From Candidatus Falkowiibacteriota bacterium (GTDB lineage: Bacteria > Patescibacteriota > Patescibacteriia > Patescibacteriales > GWC2-42-12), in NCBI GenBank assembly GCA_016208065.1, contig JACQYU010000101.1, forward strand, positions 1 to 9,323: a stretch of DNA of 9,323 nt, read 5' to 3'. The notes beneath the pieces were generated by a model. It saw nothing but the letters and a program-made list of their open reading frames with translations. It made no database searches and was not told the origin of the DNA. The stretch's first letter is position 1. The number at the start of each line of letters is the position of its first letter. Positions 8,877-9,323 of this stretch are shown one piece after another. Position numbers and translations under genes: made by a program.

Positions 8877-9323
8877 CCTCTGGTTTTGGTATTTTTTTTG
8901 ATAATTTTAGCCACTTGATTAATAGTTTGCTGCAGCTTGCCCTCTTCATTTTTTACTACATAATCGTAAATATCAAGGTGTTTTAGCCATTCTTCAATAT
9001 CTTTTATTCGCTGGTTAAAAATATTTTCATCCAGCTTGGTTTCCCGCCGCCGCATTCTCTTTATTAAAATTTTTAATGGCGAATTAATAAAAATGGCGGT
9101 TAGATTAGGCATTTTTTTCTTGGCGGTTATTACGCCCTTGTATTCTGCCTGCCAGAAGCATATCTTACCGCTTGTTTCGGCTTTGCTTATTTCATCGTAA
9201 GTAAGGCCATAGTAGTTTTTATAATGGAAGTCATATTCAAAAAATTTATTTTTTTTAATGTTTTTTTTAAATTGTTTTTTAGTAATAAAATAATATGGCT
9301 TGCCCTGGCGTTCGCCGGCGCGC
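8873..9323 (-). CDS. gmk: Guanylate kinase, N-terminus cut by the window edge
   Basis: The frame is open from the window edge, and 149 residues are visible. They begin RAGERQGKPYYFITKKQF, which corresponds to the GMP-binding part of guanylate kinase (usual form RxGExxGxDYxFV). They continue through FFEYDFHYKNYYG (the E and Y positions that contact GMP) and IFINSP...LIKRMRRRETKLDENIFNQR, the lid and Arg-rich segment, then YDYVVKN near the end. The P-loop lies outside the window. The enzyme converts GMP to GDP with ATP. Oddities: YYGL where YYGT/S is usual, and FWQAEYKGV in place of the usual DIDxQG, so the protein is a diverged member. The ATG at 9112 is internal, not the start. The TGA stop (8875-8873) is the only TGA stop among the complete gene ends here. 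Confidence 0.85.
   Translation of the reverse strand, partial: RAGERQGKPYYFITKKQFKKNIKKNKFFEYDFHYKNYYGLTYDEISKAETSGKICFWQAEYKGVITAKKKMPNLTAIFINSPLKILIKRMRRRETKLDENIFNQRIKDIEEWLKHLDIYDYVVKNEEGKLQQTINQVAKIIKKNTKTRG

Noticed and set aside
8873..9112. A complete 79-residue gene starting at 9112
   Set aside because: The frame is open to the window edge and the upstream residues match the GMP-binding part of guanylate kinase, so that ATG is internal.
1..9323. CRISPR array
   Set aside because: No regularly spaced direct repeats with unique spacers are visible. The phased TTCGT units and the duplicated pilin segments do not fit the pattern.
1..9323. Alternative genetic code with UGA read as glycine
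   Set aside because: TGA ends the guanylate kinase frame at the expected family length, and glycine is encoded by GGN throughout.

Overview
The window reads as chromosome from a Candidate Phyla Radiation (Patescibacteria, Parcubacteria-like) bacterium. This is an inference from several signs: very AT-rich and gene-dense DNA, small lysine- and isoleucine-rich proteins, a tandem set of short two-helix pilin-like proteins, almost no Shine-Dalgarno sequences, and spacers packed with hairpins and repeats of a kind I associate with these genomes. TGA serves as a stop (guanylate kinase) and glycine uses ordinary GGN codons, so the UGA-glycine code of some CPR lineages is not indicated.

Region 1 (1-3571): an extended -10 promoter and a leader with phased TTCGT repeats precede seven tandem genes for signal-peptide-bearing VirB2/TrbC-like pilin-family proteins. 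Pilin 1 alone has a strong ribosome binding site. It is separated from pilin 2 by about 285 bp of palindromes and nested inverted repeats. Pilins 2-7 are packed head to tail, and a bidirectional terminator ends the array.

Region 2 (3587-5122): a lone opposite-strand lipoprotein gene with a perfect Shine-Dalgarno; a spacer with a 164-bp element bounded by 21-bp inverted repeats and a compact promoter/hairpin unit; then a membrane-anchored 3D-domain cell-wall protein.

Region 3 (5123-5975): tRNA-Cys, then an intergenic stretch holding two perfect DnaA boxes exactly 20 bp apart. They are bracketed by two copies of a 28-bp inverted repeat (11-6-11) and followed by a very AT-rich tract, so the stretch is a candidate replication origin. 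It is followed by a consensus-like promoter, about 380 bases of hairpin-rich non-coding DNA and a strong terminator, which together suggest a structured RNA of no family I recognise.

Region 4 (5993-7910): a promoter, a 26-bp palindrome and a three-gene operon: DksA/TraR-type zinc-finger protein, lipoprotein signal peptidase (lspA), and an unknown 299-residue protein. The operon's terminator appears to lie inside the convergent tsaE gene.

Region 5 (7829-9323, minus strand): guanylate kinase (cut by the window edge), then rplS - tRNA-Leu(GAG) - tRNA-Val(UAC) - tsaE. In this compact unit the tsaE start codon lies one base after the mature tRNA-Val end, so tRNA processing may create the tsaE mRNA.

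The most notable points are the pilin array with its folded spacer, the DnaA-box module, the unassigned RNA candidate, and the tRNA-tsaE junction.
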